Assembly: GCF_037042905.1 (NCBI RefSeq)
Contig: NC_087259.1
Coordinates: 19,509,501 to 19,573,500 of the forward strand
DNA from: Lytechinus pictus
Taxonomy: Eukaryota > Echinodermata > Echinoidea > Temnopleuroida > Toxopneustidae
Length of the DNA: 64,000 nucleotides
Reading direction: 5' to 3'
Part shown: one piece after another, positions 46,380-58,661 of the stretch
Layout of the letters: each line of letters begins with the position of its first letter
How positions within the stretch are numbered: the stretch's first letter is position 1
Made by a program: the position numbers and the translations under genes
Notes under the pieces: generated by a model
Told to the model about the DNA's origin: nothing
The model's database searches: none
What the model saw: the letters and a program-made list of their open reading frames with translations, nothing else

Positions 46380-47220
46380 CCTATATTAAAGTTTTAAAAT
46401 GAAAATAAAATTAAACAAATGGGCTTCATTGGCATGATTGGTAAAAACGAGGATAATTGTAATGCCGAGTGTAGACCTAAAATAAATGGATGCAAAATGG
46501 GAACCACCGGATAAGATTGCTGATAGAAAAGTCATAAAAGTAGGCCTCCAGTCGGCCTAAATTTTGAAAACCACAAGAGATATTTTGATATTATATGACA
46601 ACTGGAAAAATACCATAGATTTGGCGTTTATGACTTCTTTCTGTTGAATTGTAGCAGAGAGTCAAGGATATTATCGACTCATTCAATCGATTGGCAAGCA
46701 CGTGCATAAAAGAACAAATAAAAATTGATTTTCAAAAAATGTCCCGCAAAATATCGAATGTAATATGTTTTCTCGATTATACCGTGAAGCTATGGTTCGA
46801 TGTCTTCCTGAACACGCGTTCTCGTAACTCATTTTACATCAGATTTTATGAAAATTCAAATGTTATTTTTCTTTCATTTTCTTTAGTTATTCAGATTAAC
46901 TTGTTGCTTTGATGAACTGGGGCCATGGCCTTTCCTTTGGGGTGCTGCGTGTGTTATTCCCGACCTTTCGCTGGAGAACGCGAACGCTTATTTACGACGG
47001 TAGTTGATTTTGGAAGAGACTTTTGGGCCCGTCGTCATGGCCGTAAAACTCTGTCCTGCAATGCAAATTGTGTGACATGAGATTTTTTTTTTTCGTTTCT
47101 GCAACGGAAACATTTAATATTCGTTTCGTGTGCAAAATGCTGGTTGCTACTATGGTAACAGCGATATATCCGATTTAGGACGACTTTCCAGAGCCACATT
47201 TGGTTCCTCCCAGAGCTCGA
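46380..47220. other. Intergenic, no gene recognised
   Basis: AT-rich; one X-box-like ttgctactatggtaac at about 47141-47160. No conserved frame. Confidence 0.4.
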
Positions 47221-47230
47221 GAGGCCGCCC

Positions 47231-47536
47231 GGGGGGGGGGGGGCACTTCCATTGACGAGTGGATACCAGGCGCGACCACGCGTAAAAGGGGACAGAGTGG
47301 GCAAGTACGTTACGTATAGGCCTATAAACGTTATAATGGTGTCAAAAACGATGTTTAAAGTACTGAAAAAGGGATATATTTCCAATACTTGTAGGGTTTC
47401 ACAAGCCAAATACTTGTTAAGAGATGCATTTTCATAATCTGGAAAAGACTTGCTTCCCTTGTTTAGGGTACTTTTCGAAACCCCATGGTACTCGTGCCTG
47501 GTATCCACTCATCAATGGAAGTGATCTCCCCGGGAA
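47231..47536. mobile_element. Copy of the hAT-like MITE (see 13450)
   Basis: Ends cacttccattgacgagtgga and tccactcatcaatggaagtg, with 13 G at the left tip. The interior (gggtttcacaagccaaatac) matches 13860-13960. No clear target duplication. Confidence 0.75.
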
Positions 47537-47679
47537 TTTGAATCTAATCCCCCATTTCTGGGAAAGTAAAACATAATGCCCATTACATTGTGTGCTAGAG
47601 GCATATCGTTTGTGTAGTAGGAGTAAACAAAAGAAAAAAACCCCGCAAATTCGGCTGGTGTTCAGACGTATAGGCCTAT

Positions 47680-48050
47680 TGCATATGCTGTGTACATATC
47701 AACGCATGCGAAATGGTTTCGGCTGGAGAGGTGATCTGACCCATGGAATCAATTGCCAGTGATCCACCAATAATTCCCAATAAATGCAATATCGATTCGA
47801 TGGACTGTAATGATCTATATCTAAGCCATAATTCAGTAAGTTTTTCCTCATTCAATATGTACTCGATTTGTTTGAAAAACAACTTTCTTATCCATGTCAT
47901 AATCTATTGTGGACCCTGCATTTCGAATATCTCCAGCCAGCTGTCATAGTAGAGGCTCGCCGCCGGCTCAGGGGGCATATACGATGATGACCAGACGTAC
48001 ATGGTGCGGGTGTCGCGTGAAAGAATTTTGCACACGAAAAGCAGATCTAT
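47680..48050 (-). other. Unidentified coding-like stretch on the minus strand
   Basis: MYVWSSSYMPPEPAASLYYD and SWLEIFEMQ (about 47904-48000) have GC-rich third positions unlike the surroundings, but I see no convincing splice sites and no family match. It could be an orphan exon, a pseudogene piece or chance. Confidence 0.2.
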
Positions 48051-48182
48051 AGGGCCTGTATCACAAAGCTTAGCAATTAATGTAGAACAGTTTTCTATGA
48101 TTGATTCCATTGATTATAATGTACAATTAATCGTGAAAATCCAATGTACGATTAATCGCTAATTTTTGTGCTAGGGGACCCT
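48051..48182. mobile_element. Small MITE, ends agggcctgtatcacaaagct
   Basis: Imperfect inverted ends (agggcctgtatcacaaa / tttttgtgctaggggaccct) with inner ttagcaattaat / attaatcgctaa. Same group as 33238 and 55286. Confidence 0.6.
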
Positions 48183-48359
48183 AAAGTTACCGTCCCTGAG
48201 GTTTGCGAAAGGTGGCTAATATCCATAGGCAGTACCCCCTGGAAATCTGGTAGGTATGATGAATGACAGAAATGTAATTAAAATGAACGACGTTTTGTAA
48301 GAACCCCCCTCTTCAGAATTTTCCTACACAGTGCTTGAAATAGTGCATAAATTCATCTT

Positions 48360-48960
48360 TTTTTCAGATCGGAATATCAAATATTTTCAGCTCGAGCTTA
48401 GCCCTTGCATAATTGATTTTTATAATTAAATAAAATGTATTATAGGTCTAAATCTAAACACACGTACGCATGTATATTCAGATACGCAGCTTGTTTTTCT
48501 TTTTTAACCTGCTTAAATCATAAAGTTTCAGATCAGAATTAAAAAAATTGTGCTCGTGCTTCGCGCTCGCATCAATTGTATAGTTATATACCTATCCTGT
48601 TCATGATTACAAAAAAGTACCTAGAATGTCAATATTTTAGGAATATCAAAATTTTCATCTCGCATTTTGCGCTCGCATTATTTGATTGTTGAAATATGTG
48701 TCGTCTTCATAAGTAACTGCAACCAGTCCTTATAACAGGTTCCTTTCGATCGAGCTGAAGGTTTATTAAAAATTTCTGCTCGCGCTCGCAGTAATAATTT
48801 GTTACTTACTCATCCTGTTCAGGATCACAAAACATTGCTCAAAATGTTTTTTAAAAATTTCAGGTCGAAATACATGAAATTTTCAAAGTTTTTAGCTCGC
48901 GTTTCGCACTCGTACTATTTTATATCTATGTTATTTTATAAGAATAAAGCTAAGAAGTGA
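48360..48960 (-). repeat. gcgcgaagcgcg array, minus orientation
   Basis: gctcgtgcttcgcgctcgca (about 48553), cattttgcgctcgca, gctcgcgctcgca and gctcgcgtttcgcactcg with spacers matching 346-440 in reverse complement (gaaatatgtgtcgtcttcat). Confidence 0.75.
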
Positions 48961-48965
48961 CTGTC

Positions 48966-49720
<755 letters not shown>

Positions 49721-49799
49721 CATTCCCAGGGCCCTGATTCGTGCTTAATTTTTTTTTTTCAGAGTAAGTATACCTAAGTGATGTTAACAAAAACTCTTT

Positions 49800-50690
49800 T
49801 TTTTTTCGAGCAAATATACTTTATTGGTTTGATGCCAGCATATTTACAATACATAACCTAGGATACCTTCTGTGTAGGCAGAAAGGTACAAGGCATACAA
49901 ATCATGTAATATAAATAACGGAGGTTAGCAAGAAAACGGTACAACGATGTTTCCCAAGGTGTCTGAACGGAAAAAGATCTTACTGAATATCAAGCTAATA
50001 TTTACTCAATTGTTCAGAATTTGAAGTCTACAAAATAACCAAACTGTAGTAGGCCTGTGCGGCATTTGTCTCTTGCATCATGGACCTATGTAGGTCCATG
50101 CTTACATATACTGGGCCGTGCACTTTCCACCCCATAAAAAATATATTAGGATTTTTGAGCTATTTAGGAAGGAACCTTCAAGAATGCTTACATTGTTTTC
50201 ATGTTCCGTTGCTTTTATGCTATGTTATTGTCAGTTTTAAAGTGATAATCACCCTCTTTTTTGTATTATTTGCTTACTAATCTTGGTTGGTGACAAATCA
50301 GGCGCGTATCCAGGATTTTGTACCCGGGGCCCCGACCTAATTTTGGCGCCCCTGTAAACTTTTCGGAAAATGGCGCCCCCGCCAGGCAATCATAGGTGCA
50401 TGTTGAACACAGACATAGTCACATACATTACTAGTTTCCTAGTTATTAGTGTATATCTCTATGATGTTGAATTATCTTATTTCATAATCACGTGAAAAAA
50501 TGGCAATCGAAGACCCCTTTAATGTGTTTATGAAAAAAATATCCATGAATATGTTGTAATACCACTTTTTGAAAAGAATAAATGCGACCATAAAGCAAAG
50601 AATTTTAAGCACTTTGGGGTTTCAATTTAATTGAACTTCTCATCAGAGTGGTAAAATGATGTGTGCGGGAGCTGAACTTTCTTTACCAGG
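49800..50690. other. Intergenic, no gene recognised
   Basis: Ends with a GC-rich ggcgcccc stretch (50310-50390) that resembles the minisatellite unit found at 52070. Confidence 0.45.
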
Positions 50691-52065
50691 AGCGGATCCA
50701 GCTTTCGCCAAGGGGGGGGGGGATTTTCACTTATATGTTTCCCGATCGGACATTCTAAGCACTTTTTTGCAACCTTGAACATGATGGGTATACGTATATT
50801 TAAACAATTATTGATGCGAGCGCAAAACACGAGCTGAAAAAGTTTGATATTCTGACCTAAAATTTGGACATTCTACGCACTTTTGGTAATCATGAACAGG
50901 ATGGATATCTAACTAAGCAATTGATGAAAATTTTAGATATTCTGCCTTAAAATTTGAACATCCTAAGCACTTCTGTAATCATGAACAGCATGGGCATCTA
51001 ATTATCGATGCTCGCGCAAAGCGCGTACTGAATATTTTTGATATTCCGACCCAGAACTGGACATTCTAAGCACTCTTTGTGACCATGAACAGGATAGGTA
51101 TCTAAACAATTGATGCTAGCGAGCTGAAAAAGTTTGATATTCTGACTTAAAATTTGGACATTAGAGTAAGCATTATTGGTAATCATGAAAAGGATGAGTA
51201 TCTAACAAACCATTTTATGCGAGAGCGAAGCGCGAGCTGAATATTTTTGATATTTCGACCCAGAACTGGACATTCTAAGCACTTTTTGTGACCATGAACA
51301 GGATGAGTATCTAAACAATTGATGCTAGCGCGAAGCGCGAGCTGAAAAAGTTTGATATTCTGACTTAAAATTTTGACATTAGAGTAAGCATTTTTGGTAA
51401 TCATGAACAGGATGAGTATCTAACAAAGCATTTTATGCGAGAGCGAAGCGCGAGCTGAATATTTTTGTTATTTCGTCCAAAAGTTGGACATTCTAAGCAC
51501 TTATCTAACCATGAATAGGATCGTCACCTTACAAAACAATTAATGCGAGCGCGAAGAGCGAAATGATTTTTTTTTACATTCGGACCTAAACTTTGGACTT
51601 TCTTAGCACGTTTGGTAATCATGAACAGGATGAGTATCTAACAAAGCATTTTATGCGAGAGCGAAGCGCGAGCTGAATATTTTTGATATTTCGACCCAGA
51701 ACTGGACATTCTAAGCACTTTTTGTGACCATGAACAGGATGAGTATCTAAACAATTGATGCTAGCGCGAAGCGCGAGCTGAAAAGTTTGATATTCTGACT
51801 TAAAATTTTGACATTAGAGTAAGCATTTTTGGTAATCATGAACAGGATGAGTATCTAACAAAGCATTTTATGCGAGAGCGAAGTGCGAGCTGAATATTTT
51901 TGTTATTTCGTCCAAAAGATGGACATTCTTAGCACTCATCTAACCATGAACAGGAGCGCGAAGAGCGAAATGAATTTTTTTTACATTCGGACCTAAACTT
52001 TGGACTTTCTTAGCACGTTTGGTAATCATGAACAGGATGGGCATCTAACTAAGCATTAGATGCGA
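50690..52065 (+). repeat. Array of gcgcgaagcgcg units with higher-order period
   Basis: Starts ggatccagctttcgccaa plus G12 (compare position 1). Units carry aacaggatgagtatctaac, attttatgcgagagcgaagc and gacattctaagcactt. The block near 51202 recurs near 51421, 51641 and 51853, so a ~219-bp dimer and ~433-bp higher-order period exist. Non-coding. Confidence 0.85.
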
Positions 52066-52069
52066 ACAA

Positions 52070-54160
52070 ACATGGATTTGGCACCCCCGGTCAAACATCA
52101 AATTGGCGCCCCAAAGGTCGAATACTATTTTTGCGCCCTCTCCCTAGGTAGAACATGAATTTAGCGCCCATGGACAAACATCAAATTGGCCCTATATGTC
52201 GAACATCAATTCGGCCCCCAGGTTAAAGATTAATTCGGCGCCCAAACTTTAATTCGGCGCCCAAAATTTAATTCGGCGCTCCCCTAGGTCGAACATAAAT
52301 TCGGCGCCTAGTATGTCGGACGTCAATTCGGCACCCCTAGGTTGAAAATCAATTCGCCCCCCCTAGGACGAACATCAATTCGGCGCTCCCCTAGGTAAAA
52401 CATAAATTTGGCGCCCCCCCCCCCTAGGTAAAACATCAATTCGGCGCCCCCTAGGTTAAACATCGATTCGACGCCCCTATGTCGAACATCAATTCGGCGC
52501 CCCCCTTTGTCAAACATAAATTCGGCGCTCCCCTAGATAAAACATCAAATTCGGCGCAACCCTAGGTAAAACATCAATTCGGCCCCCCCCCCCCTAGGTA
52601 AAACATCATTTCGGCGCCCCCAGCCTAGGTCGGACATCAAGTCGGCGCCCTAGTATGTCGGACATCAATTCGGCACCCCTAGGTAGACCATCAATTCGGC
52701 GCCCCTAGGACGAACATCAATTCGGCGCTCCCCTAGGTAAAACATCAATTCGGCGCCCGCCCCCCCCCCCTTGGTTGAACACCGATTCGGCGCCCTTAGG
52801 ACGAACATCAATTTGGTGCTCCCCTAGGTTGAACGTCAATTCGGCGCCCCCAGGTTGAAAATCAATTTGGCTCTCTAAGTCGAACATCAATTCGGCGCCC
52901 CCTAAGTAAACATCGATTCAGCGCCCCCAGCCTGGGTCGGACATCGAGTCGGCGCCCCTAGGTTGAACCTTAATTCGGCGCACCCCCTTGGTTAAACACC
53001 AATTCGGCGCCCCTATGTCGAACATGAATTCGGCGCCCCTAGGAGGAACATCAATTCGGCGCTCCCCGAGGTAAAACATAAATTTGGCGCCCTCTAGGTA
53101 AAATATTAATTCGGCGCCTCTCCCCCTAGGTTGAACATCAATTCGGCGCTCCCCTAGGTTGAATACCAATTCGGATTTCCTAAGTCGAACATCGATTCGG
53201 CGACCCTATTTCGGATATTCGGCGTCTCTAGGTCGAACGTCAATTTGGCACCCCTATGTCAAACTTCGATTCGGCTATCCCCCAGGTCGAACACAATTCG
53301 ACGCCCCCTATTTCGAACATCAATATGGCGCCACCCTTTTTCGAACATCAATTCGGCGCCCCTATGTCGAATATCAATTCGGCGCCCCCCTTTGTCAAAC
53401 ATCAATTCGGCGCTCCCCTAGGTAAAACATCAATTCGGCGCTCCCCTAGGTAAAACATCAATTCGGCGCTCCCCTAGGTAAAACATCAATTCGGCGCTCC
53501 CCTAGGTAAAACATCAATTCGGCGCCCGCCCCCCCCCCTTGGTTGAACACCGATTCGGCGCCCTTAGGACGAACATCAATTCGGTGCTGCCCTAGGTTGA
53601 ACGTCAATTCGGCGCCCCCAGGTTGAACATCAATTTGGCTCTCTAAGTCGAACATCAATTCGGCGCCCCCTAAGTAAACATCGATTCAGCGCCCCCAGCC
53701 TGGGTCGGACATCGAGTCGGCGCCCCTAGGTTGAACCTTAATTCGGCGCACCCCCTTGGTTGAACATCAATTCGGCGCTCCCCTAGGTAAAACATAAATT
53801 TGGCGCCCTCTAGGTAAAATATTAATTCGGCGCCCCTCCCCCTAGGTTGAACATCAATTCGGCGCTCCCCTAGGTTGAATACCAATTCGGATTTCCTAAG
53901 TCGAACATCGATTCGGCGCCCCTATGTCGGATATTCGGCGTCCCTAGGTCGAACGCCAATTTGGCGCCCCTATGTCGAACTTCGATTCGGCTATCCCCCA
54001 GGTCGAACACAAATTCGACGCCCCCTATTTCGAACATCAATATGGCGCCACCCTTTTTCGAACATCAATTTGGCGCCCCTATGTCGGACATCAATTCGGC
54101 GCCCCTAGGTCGAACAGCAATTTGGAGCCCCCCAAGGTCGAACATCAATTTGACGCCCCC
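52070..54160 (+). repeat. 2.1-kb minisatellite of ~28-bp units (gaacatcaattcggcgcccc-ctaggt)
   Basis: About 70-75 degenerate units, each with aattcggcgcc and often cctagg. Four identical 28-mers sit at 53398-53509. A large block (about 52740-53230) is repeated at about 53510-53950, offset by 716-769 bp. Because 28 is not a multiple of 3, apparent repeat proteins on both strands are artefacts. Confidence 0.92.
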
Positions 54161-54310
54161 TTCTTTTTTTCCCCTTCTCTCCTTCTATCCCCTTTTTTTC
54201 TCTTTCTCTTCTTCTTTTCCTCCTTTTTCCCCCTTCTTTTTCCCTTTCTTTTCTTCCTCTTTTTGGCGTCCCCTTTTTCGCCTACCGGGGGGGGGGGGGG
54301 GGGGGGGCGG
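54160..54310 (+). repeat. Pyrimidine-rich tract followed by ~20 G
   Basis: cttctttttttccccttctc-type sequence over 110 bp, then a G-run at 54287-54307 ending gcgggccccgagggcccc. Confidence 0.85.
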
Positions 54311-54349
54311 GCCCCGAGGGCCCCTTAGTATACAAATTATGGCCATTTA

Positions 54350-55285
54350 GAGAGTAAAACTTTTTCAGAATTTTAAGATAACATTCATCCCCCATAAAAA
54401 TTATACGGGCTTGAAGTACAACTTGGGGGATGTTCATTTTGACACCTTGAATGGTAAAACACACGAGTTGTGGTTTGAAGATAAATTTGTAGGAGTTTTA
54501 GTAAATAAAAATTTCCCACTTTCATTAGCGCAGCTTTGCAGCTTTATTGCGCAGGTTGACCGTTCAGAAGAAAAGTCAGTTCTGGCATGTGCTTGTGTAG
54601 GTTTCTATTGCGACAGCAAATTTAACATGTTTTAAGATGTTCCAAAGCTCAATCGTGTTCAGAGTCGCATTCGCGATGTTTGAGCCGATCGCTTTTCCAA
54701 GCCTATCTCTTTCGGCTTTTTAATTTTTCTCCCAATCGCGATCTGAATTGTCATTATATCCCGTTTGTAATTGCGTTTTCAATCATGATTTACATTGCTC
54801 TTTAAATTTGAAAATATTGAACACACCTATAGAGATTGAATTTAAGAATCTAATTGAGATTCAATTGAAGAAGAATGAATAATCGGGGAGGATTATAATG
54901 TTAGAATATATTCATATTACGCTGTCATCTTGCGTTTACAGTAATTCTAGTCAAAGTGAAAATAAGGTTGGTAACATTTATTTCATGGGCAACTTAATTC
55001 ACATTTCAAGCAAATAAAAACATCGTGTGGATATATCTATCATGTCTCTCGAGTATTATGAAGGTGAGCGAGAGAAATACTAATTTCATGCACGGAATGA
55101 ATAGAAGTCACCATCAACACGATCAAAGAAAGACGAGGAAGGTTAACAGTTGAAGATCGAGCAGAGAGGGGTGCGAGAGATAGAGGGGAGGGGATCGGAT
55201 AAATTGGTGTGAAAAATTTGATTGCTCGAATTTTTTTAAAACAAAATCAATAGAACACATATATCATACAATGTATATGGTAAAC
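54350..55285. other. Intergenic, no gene recognised
   Basis: A 74-codon plus-strand frame at 54411-54635 shows no recognisable domain; otherwise AT-rich. Confidence 0.4.
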
Positions 55286-55418
55286 AGGGTCCCGTAACAC
55301 AAAAGGTTATGGATTAATCATACGCTTGATTCTCACGATTGATTGTACATTGTAGTTATGCAATGGAATCAATCGTAGAGAAATGTTATACGATCATTGT
55401 TCAGCTTTGTGTTACAGT
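55286..55418. mobile_element. Small MITE, ends agggtcccgtaacacaaa
   Basis: Inverted partner tttgtgttacag at the right; inner gattgattgtac / caatcgta words as in 48051-48182. Confidence 0.55.
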
Positions 55419-56574
55419 TTCTATATGTTGAACAAAGATATTTTTACTGGATACATATATTTCAAGAGATGGAAAGTATGAACATGCATGATGGTTTGGG
55501 GCAGTGGGGAGGAGGAGGGTGGAGGGGGGGTCTCAGTCATATCCCCTTCTACAACAGCCATATGCCTTTGGCTCCTCTTTGCTTGCCCACCTTCTTTGAA
55601 GTCAGATCCAACTTGCTATTGATTTTTCTTTAAAGAGCTGCAATATATATCTACATTTTCTTTGTGCATACCTTTAGGTGCCCCAAGGCCCCCACACCTC
55701 CTACACTTATGGAATCCATATGCCAATGTTCTTATACAGTGGGCCAGCAGTGAAGTATAGTTAAGTCAAGTGTAGACTGCTTTGGAATGTTAAGTTACCT
55801 TAAATCTCTGTTGTCACGATAATAGACTGCACAGTTCCTTGCTAAACCAGTCAGCTGTATCACGTGTATCAGGACTAAAACCAACAGGGATATGTATTTT
55901 CTTATTTCACGCCAGACCAAGTTTCAAGGATATACATAAAATGGCATTATTCTGAATACTGGAATCCCATATTCTCTGCATAGGTTTTATCTGCATTCTA
56001 CAGTGTTTCATAAAAAATGTACGGGCAGACGACAGCTCAAAGGGGCTCAAAGATTGTCTCGATAGCGATATTTTGAACGGATCGTGTTGCGTCTTTGCAG
56101 GTGTGTTTATCCCACGCGATAAAGGAATACATATCTCCAGACAATCTCATAACTATCCAGACATTACATTTCTCCCAAGGAGGGAACCAGCAAAACATTT
56201 CATCAAGAGCAGTTTTTTTTAATAAGTACAATGTGTACAGCACTTAATAACTCATTTTGGAGCACCTGTTGTCACGTTGTAAGTATAGGCCTACTTGCAG
56301 TTATTCGCCCATTCGTTTTATACTAGAACCAATGTTTTCTTGAAAGCTTAGTTTTACAAATACAAAAGCAGTTATGTAAAAAGTTAAATATTAGTCGATA
56401 TTAGTATAGTTGATACATAAATATCCGCAAGAGTATTTTTTAAATCGGTAATAATCACTGAAAATAAAATGGGCAATATTGATGCACCAAATCTAGTAAG
56501 ATTGTGTTGTATAATATAATCAGATTGTTCCATTGTGTATTTCACCAACATACATAATGAAAAAAGGTTCTCTT

Positions 56575-57440
56575 ATCGGTGCTACTCAGGGGCGTCGATT
56601 TGGGGGGGGGGAATCACCAGGGGCGGTGATCCATGTTTCGGATGAGGGGAGTGATGAAAAGAAGTCCAAAATCATAATACGGGAAATTGAGAAAAACACT
56701 ATTGTTTCCCGGTTTATTATATTGTATTCTACTCATTTTTCTAAAGCCACACCCCCCCAAAAAAAAAAGGGGGTGTAGAAACTATAATGTTTCTGCATGC
56801 GCTGAGAGAATTTTTCATCATAATAGGGAGTTCCGAATCCACCACGCACGGCGGATTCAAAAGCACAGCAGACGCCCACAGACGCAGATCCATGGGGGGG
56901 GGGGGCGAGGGGGCTTTGCCCCCCCAAAAAAAAAAGAGAGAAAGAGAGAGAGATAGGAAATGGGAAGGAAAGCAATGGAAAAGAGGAAAGGAGAAAGAGA
57001 AGGAAATGGGAAGGAGAAAATAGAGAGAAGTAAAGAATGATTATACCACGCTATTTACGATAAACTGTTATTCGCAGTATGTTACCAATGTATCCAGTGA
57101 TACCAGCTTCTATCAGAATATGATCCAATGACCATATGGTTGGATTGAACTACGATTGAATAAGATATATTTAGAAAACATTGTTGTTTCCTGTGTTTTC
57201 ATATTGCATTCTATATTTGTATATGTGTGTGTGTGTGTGTAAATAGCACACGATCTTCATTTCTTCTTCACCCCCCCCCAAAAAAAAAGGGCGCAGAAAC
57301 TGGAGTGTTTTCGAATGCCTTGAGAGGTTTTTCAAATATCAATCATTATCTGCAGTGTTCTCCGAAATGCAAACAGGAAATGCTTCCATGGCAGTACGGT
57401 GAAAATTTCCAGGGGAGGGGATCAGGGCGCATTAACATTT
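56575..57440. repeat. Poly-G/poly-C repeats with an internal ~490-bp duplication
   Basis: 56690-56830 (ttgtttcccggttt...ccccccaaaaaaaaaaggggg...gcgctgagagaattttt) is similar to 57175-57345. G12 runs at 56603 and 56896. No gene; 55420-56575 also shows none. Confidence 0.6.
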
Positions 57441-57599
57441 AAAAAAAAATGAAATCTACGGAGCAAAGAGGCCGAGCTTGTCATTGGGGATCTTTTGCAT
57501 TTTCTAAAGTTTACTTGAAGGTTTTTTATGCGTATTATTGGTGAATTTTGTGAAATTTTTCATATAAAATGTAAGTTTTCATAAAAAATGTTAAGTTTT

Positions 57600-58349
57600 C
57601 AAAAATTTCGGGGGGGGGGGGAACTTACGGCCATGAATCATGTTCCGGGTTTTTTTTCTCGAAATCCTGAATAAGCCATCTAAATTGGCAAACTCGCGTG
57701 AAGGCTAACTTTTTTCTTCAAATGGGAGTTCCCAGCACAGAATTTATGTATTATTTTATTTTACTGTAAACCAGGAAAAGGCAATTAGCCTATTGCATTT
57801 TTGTTGCTCTACCTTTGGGCCTCAATTATGATCAAGTAAGATATGAAAATGCGGGACAATGCTAACAAAAAGCACAAAACAAAACAAACACTTAGTGATT
57901 GTGATTGACAGAAATGTACACTTTTCATTCTTTTGGCAGATTTACAGAGCGGTTGGAGTGTATTTTCATTTTGAAAAAAGGCATTTTTCCTTATGATTTT
58001 TTTTCTTTTGGAGGAGGCAACTGCCCACTGCCCCCCGCTTCTGCCGCCCCTGATACCATATCAATTTACTTAGGCATTATGCTCGTTGTTATTGCACCAT
58101 AATATAACACAGACCTATTATCTTGTAAAGACTGAGCTCGTACTTTTTTAATTTGGATTTTATTGTTTTGCCCATTATTTGCAATTCTTATAAGCACATG
58201 TGCCCTAAAATGAAAATAAGGAAGTAAAGCATATTTAGTTAGGGGGTGGTCTTATTGGCTTCTTCTCCCAGACCCCACCATTATTGGCAAGATTTTTGTC
58301 TACTACTATTATCTCCGCCCTCTCTCTCTCTCCCTCTCTGTCGTTTACC

Positions 58350-58380
<31 letters not shown>

Positions 58381-58500
58381 CGGGAGGGGGTGTTACATTC
58401 AAACTAACACAACCTCTCAATGCAGACACAACCTTTGATATGCTGATAATAATTGAGTAAAAATAACCGATATTTTCCATTCAGTGCATCTGAGGTTTAT
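57600..58500. other. Upstream region of the CTR2-like gene
   Basis: G12 at 57609, a ctctctct / cccccccc / ctctctct block at 58318-58385, and a 'cgccc-tgata' poly-G-type end at 58030. No TATA box singled out. Confidence 0.45.
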
Positions 58501-58628
58501 TCGTTCTCACATGTCTGAGGCAGAATGATTCGACACGTTGTCATGGGTAAGACACGATAACGATTGCGACGACGACGACGAAACGACAACGAAGGAAACT
58601 GGTCGCCAGGAGTAGCATTTTGCGTGAA

Positions 58629-58661
58629 ATGATCAATGTAACCGACATTCCTGTGGTGGAG
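58629..58661 (+). CDS. CTR2-like coding exon 1 (11 codons, tentative)
   Basis: ATG then INVTDIPVVE, ending at donor gtatga in phase 0, as required by the next exon. The frame is open back to a TAA at 58548 with no other ATG. NVT is an N-glycosylation sequon, and CTR1 ectodomains are glycosylated. Upstream ATGs at 58511, 58525 and 58543 open only very short frames, so if transcribed they would act as upstream ORFs. Confidence 0.42.

Noticed and set aside
52323..54350. Repeat proteins on both strands (for example RTSIRRPY-type and GERRIDVQPRG-type repeats)
   Set aside because: The 28-bp unit shifts frame at each copy, both strands appear open, and indels break all frames; it is a minisatellite.
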